Positions 61,003 through 64,000 of a stretch of DNA of 64,000 nucleotides are shown here, piece by piece. The translations under genes were made by a program, and so were the position numbers. Below the pieces are notes generated by a model. The model saw nothing but the letters and a program-made list of their open reading frames with translations, ran no database searches and was not told the origin of the DNA. Positions within the stretch are counted from its first letter, which is position 1. Every line of letters starts with the position of its first letter. Origin of the DNA: Membranipora membranacea (taxonomy: Eukaryota > Bryozoa > Gymnolaemata > Cheilostomatida > Membraniporidae); assembly GCA_914767715.1 (NCBI GenBank), contig OU612073.1, positions 12,772,001-12,836,000 of the forward strand, in the 5' to 3' direction.

Positions 61003-63736
61003 TTACTATGAGCTGGACGATACAGACCCAGATCATATCAACAAGTACCTGTCTGCACTCGTCGAGAAAACTCTCAGAGAGTTACAGACTGATGGCTGTA
61101 TCACTGTGGCAGAGGTGAGCGCCCCCCTCCTCTACCCATATAATAAAATGGCATATCGAAGATCAATTGATGCTTATAAATTATAAATATTTGGCTGACT
61201 GCTTTGTCCAGCAACGACTACACCAAGGTTTAATATGGCAACTCAGTCTCCTAGTTTGTCTCTGACCCCTCCTTTTGACATCAACTTACCCAATGGAAAG
61301 GATCGCATGATAAGACTGGTGCTGCAATAGTCTGTGAAAACCACCACTAATTTTAACCTTATCTAGAGATTCCTTTGACCTGCATGTGGGATATTTGAGT
61401 GCACACAGAGGACCTCCAGTTTTTGAATCTTGTTCTGAGGCCAGACCAAGCCAGGAAATTCAAATAGGTTCAGTCAAAATATGATTGCTTAATTCATCTG
61501 TGTTTACTGACTCCCACACAAATATGAGCTATAGCCTCATAGCTGGAGGTTCCTCATCATAAATATTATGAAGCCTGTCGTTGTGTTTATAGGATAACTA
61601 CACCCTCTATGCAGAGACACTGGGACGTATATCCTCCTATTACTATCTCAGTCACGTCAGTGTAGGAATGTTCTGTCAGCGACTGTCTGCTGACAACAAC
61701 ACCGAGGACCTTCTCCAAGTTCTCGCTGTGAGTACCAATTAGAATTCTTTGATGTAGTTTAGTTTTCACTTCATCTGATGATCATTTTGATGTCCAATAC
61801 CTGGTAATAAATCTGTACACAGTCAATTTATGACTAAGCTGTATAAGCTAGCATATAGTATATGCTAGCTTATACAACCTAGCTTATTTACAAGAACTCA
61901 ATGATGGCTCAGAACTTTCATATTAGGCAAATTTCATGTTATATAGTAAGGTGTCCGTGAGAATGATAAAAGAAATTGTTGTTGCCTCCCATTTATATCA
62001 AAAAACAAGGTTTAAACCAATGAACTCATTTCAGGTTTATTGGTTAGCCGTCTAACAGTCTGACAGTAAAATCCAGTATCAAATTATCCCAAAATTCTTA
62101 ATGATTATGCAGTGAGCTACTGCAAGTAGTTATGTAAATAAACATCACATTATCAGTTTCAAATATAAAATTTGAATATAAAATTATTTTTTAAACATAC
62201 ATTAGTGGAATTTTAATGAAGCCTCTTCAGTGCTTTGTGATTTGGGCGTAAAATCTAAATCAGCTTCACACCCAGTAGGCATTTCTTGTATGCATGAATA
62301 TTTATTTGTATAAATCGGACCAACAACAATAAAAATTAACCTCACCAAAAACAGGTACATGACTGCTTATTTGATGTCCCAGGTGCACCAGGTAGACATA
62401 TCAGTTGATGTCTTAAAATCATTTGAATACAAGCGTCAATGAATATTCATATGTTTTAACAAATTTTCTTTGTCCATGAAAGTCACTGTAGCCTCATGGT
62501 TAGAATATCTCCAGCTTGAGAAAGCTGACAGCAACCTTGTGAATATGTACATGGTACATGGCATGTGTAGTGAACATGGAACGGGCACCACAACTCTAAA
62601 ATGCTTGCCTTATTAGTACGGAATCCGACGGCTCGGGAGGCTGGCCACTGCACTGTGGAGAATCTTACTCTTCCCAATCAGACCATCACTTAGATGGCCA
62701 CTGCTGACAGAAGCTTTACAACAATGAACAACCAGCTCTTCACATCAACTCTAGCTTTCCAATCCATCTATTCTATAGGTTCACAAGTGTATCAGAACGT
62801 TACATAAGTCTTTTCATAACTTGTAAATTCACTCAAGTTGTCCAGTTCTCCAATTCTCTAGTTATCAAGTTCTCTAGTTTTCATGTTGTAACCATTTATT
62901 TCGTTACACAGGATGCAGAGGAGTATGCCGAGTTACCTGTCAGACACAATGAGGATCAGCTGAATGCTGACCTCGCTCCTAAACTGCCTTTTGAGGTAAA
63001 CAAGTTCACTCTGGACGACTCTCACACTAAAGCTTACATACTGCTACAGGCACACCTAAGCAGGTGCCCCCTGCCTAGTACTGACTACCTGACTGATACT
63101 AAGAGTGTCATGGATCAAGCTATCAGAGTTCTGCAGGTGAGTGGGGGTAATCCATAATTTTCCCAAAATGCAATAGAAGTATAGGATTTCAGGGGAGATG
63201 AGTAAGAACTGAAGGTCTGATTTCTCAAATTTAACTGAAAACCGATCTGGGGGCGACAGTCAATGTTGTCTTCTGGATTCCGAGGCTTATTCATTGATTA
63301 TTGTAATACATACTTGTGGAATGGCCGATTATGTTCATGTGAAGCGGTTTGTCATCGAGTTGTTGTATTTAGTTTTGTCACCTTCAAGTTTCTTGGCATT
63401 GGCCAACCAAACATACCTCCACTATGACGCATTATGCAACGATGAAAATACAATTTTTTAAATCCACCCAAGGATAATAGCCTGATTTTTCTGTTATTAT
63501 TGATATTAATATCTGTTTAAACATGTGATGAGATATTTATTAATGACTATACAAATACAATGTTGGATTATTTATTTTCTGTAGGCAATGTTAGATCTGG
63601 TAGCGGATGCTGGTTGGTTGTGTTCTACACTTCAGGTTGTACAGGTCATACAGATGTTGATACAGGGTAGATGGATAACTGACTCATCCTTCCTTACTAT
63701 ACCTCATGTAGAACAAGCTCACCTGTCTGCATTCAG
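61003..63736 (+). CDS. ASCC3: ASCC3, second Sec63-like module (partial)
   Basis: Plus-strand exons 61003-61114, 61593-61727, 62912-63136 and 63585-63736, all with AG/GT ends and a continuous frame. The encoded protein includes LGRISSYYYLSHVSVGMF, DAEEYAELPVRHNEDQLN, YILLQAHLSRCPLP and LIQGRWITDSSFLTIPHVEQ, which follows the C-terminal Sec63 module of ASCC3, the large Ski2-like helicase of the ASC-1 complex (alkylation-damage repair and rescue of collided ribosomes in known animals). It reads as ASCC3 rather than its relative SNRNP200 from the DAEEY...LPVRHNED signature. The first visible exon starts mid-codon, so upstream exons are required. The last exon ends in phase 2 at 63736 and the gene continues past the window. 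No helicase motif exons are seen to the left. Confidence 0.88.
61841..61875. repeat. 35-base perfect palindrome
   Basis: GTATAAGCTAGCATATA, one base, TATATGCTAGCTTATAC, in an ASCC3 intron. Confidence 0.9.
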
Positions 63737-64000
63737 GTCAGTGTGACCTACATAATCAGTACTTAATATGCTGGAAATGGGTGGTTGATAATGTAATGCC
63801 ACTAGCTCGCATTGGAGCAGTCTGAGCACTTAGACTACTTGATATGAGGCCCAGTCTAATTTGGAGCTTTTCACTGTTCTCTAAGTTAGACTAAGAGCTG
63901 TAAAGCCATACCAAAACCTCAAAAGTGCATGTATTCCTTCAACTTGGTTCATTATATCATTTCAAGTAAATGGTGTCCAATGAAGAGCCACATGCCAAAT

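Noticed and set aside
61587-61769. Minus-strand 60-codon frame
   Set aside because: Antisense of the second visible ASCC3 exon.

Overview
This is animal nuclear DNA, not prokaryotic. Genes are split into short exons with GT..AG introns, the DNA is AT-rich, there is one eukaryotic tRNA-Met with an internal promoter and a T-run terminator, and the right edge carries the 3' part of an ASCC3 helicase gene. I cannot name the phylum; a marine invertebrate with a fairly compact genome (about 5 kb per gene, introns mostly 0.3-1.5 kb) fits best.

From about 0.9 kb to 60.3 kb the window is almost entirely one head-to-tail array of eleven related genes, all on the minus strand, here called G1 to G11 from left to right. 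Ten encode cell-surface proteins with the same plan: a signal-peptide exon; two exons that together make one ectodomain of about 130 residues with eight cysteines (best read as a diverged SUEL / rhamnose-binding-lectin-like domain ending in a WW-containing segment, then [KQ]YF.GV.ID..C); a Thr/Pro-rich stalk exon; and a membrane exon. G1, G2, G3, G6, G7 and G8 are type I membrane proteins with a shared cytoplasmic tail (CCERY, LGAP, EY[ST]GVKP[DN]EF, GQIM, NSCSTL, Y.G..DY, and usually a terminal EN.[ED]LE.RM). G4 and G5 replace the membrane and tail exons with one terminal exon that looks like a GPI-attachment signal. G9 and G11 are distant members with short, unrelated tails. G10 lacks the lectin domain and carries a seven-copy RLAGPDLAN repeat.

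The exon models are supported by internal consistency. Every model (complete or up to its last identified exon) keeps an open frame, every intron except one extra intron in G8 is in phase 1, and homologous exons have matching lengths. Because the exons are symmetric, they can be skipped, swapped or shuffled without changing frame.

Recent rearrangement is visible. A tandem duplication of about 3.1 kb made the G4 and G5 units (17950-21090 and 21112-24617). G5 was then overwritten from near its start codon to just past its stalk exon by sequence almost identical to G3, so it has a G4-like promoter and terminal exon around a G3-like body. A 477-bp terminal-inverted-repeat element sits in the G5 3' flank. 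A set of very small palindromic insertions with 5-6 bp flanking duplications is scattered through introns and spacers.

A clustered, rapidly diverging, exon-shuffling family of receptor-like surface proteins with membrane-signalling and GPI-like forms resembles allorecognition or innate-immune receptor complexes. That function is inference from layout; the sequence does not show ligand or role. To the right, the plus-strand ASCC3 exons encode only the last Sec63-like module, and no helicase exons are visible upstream.
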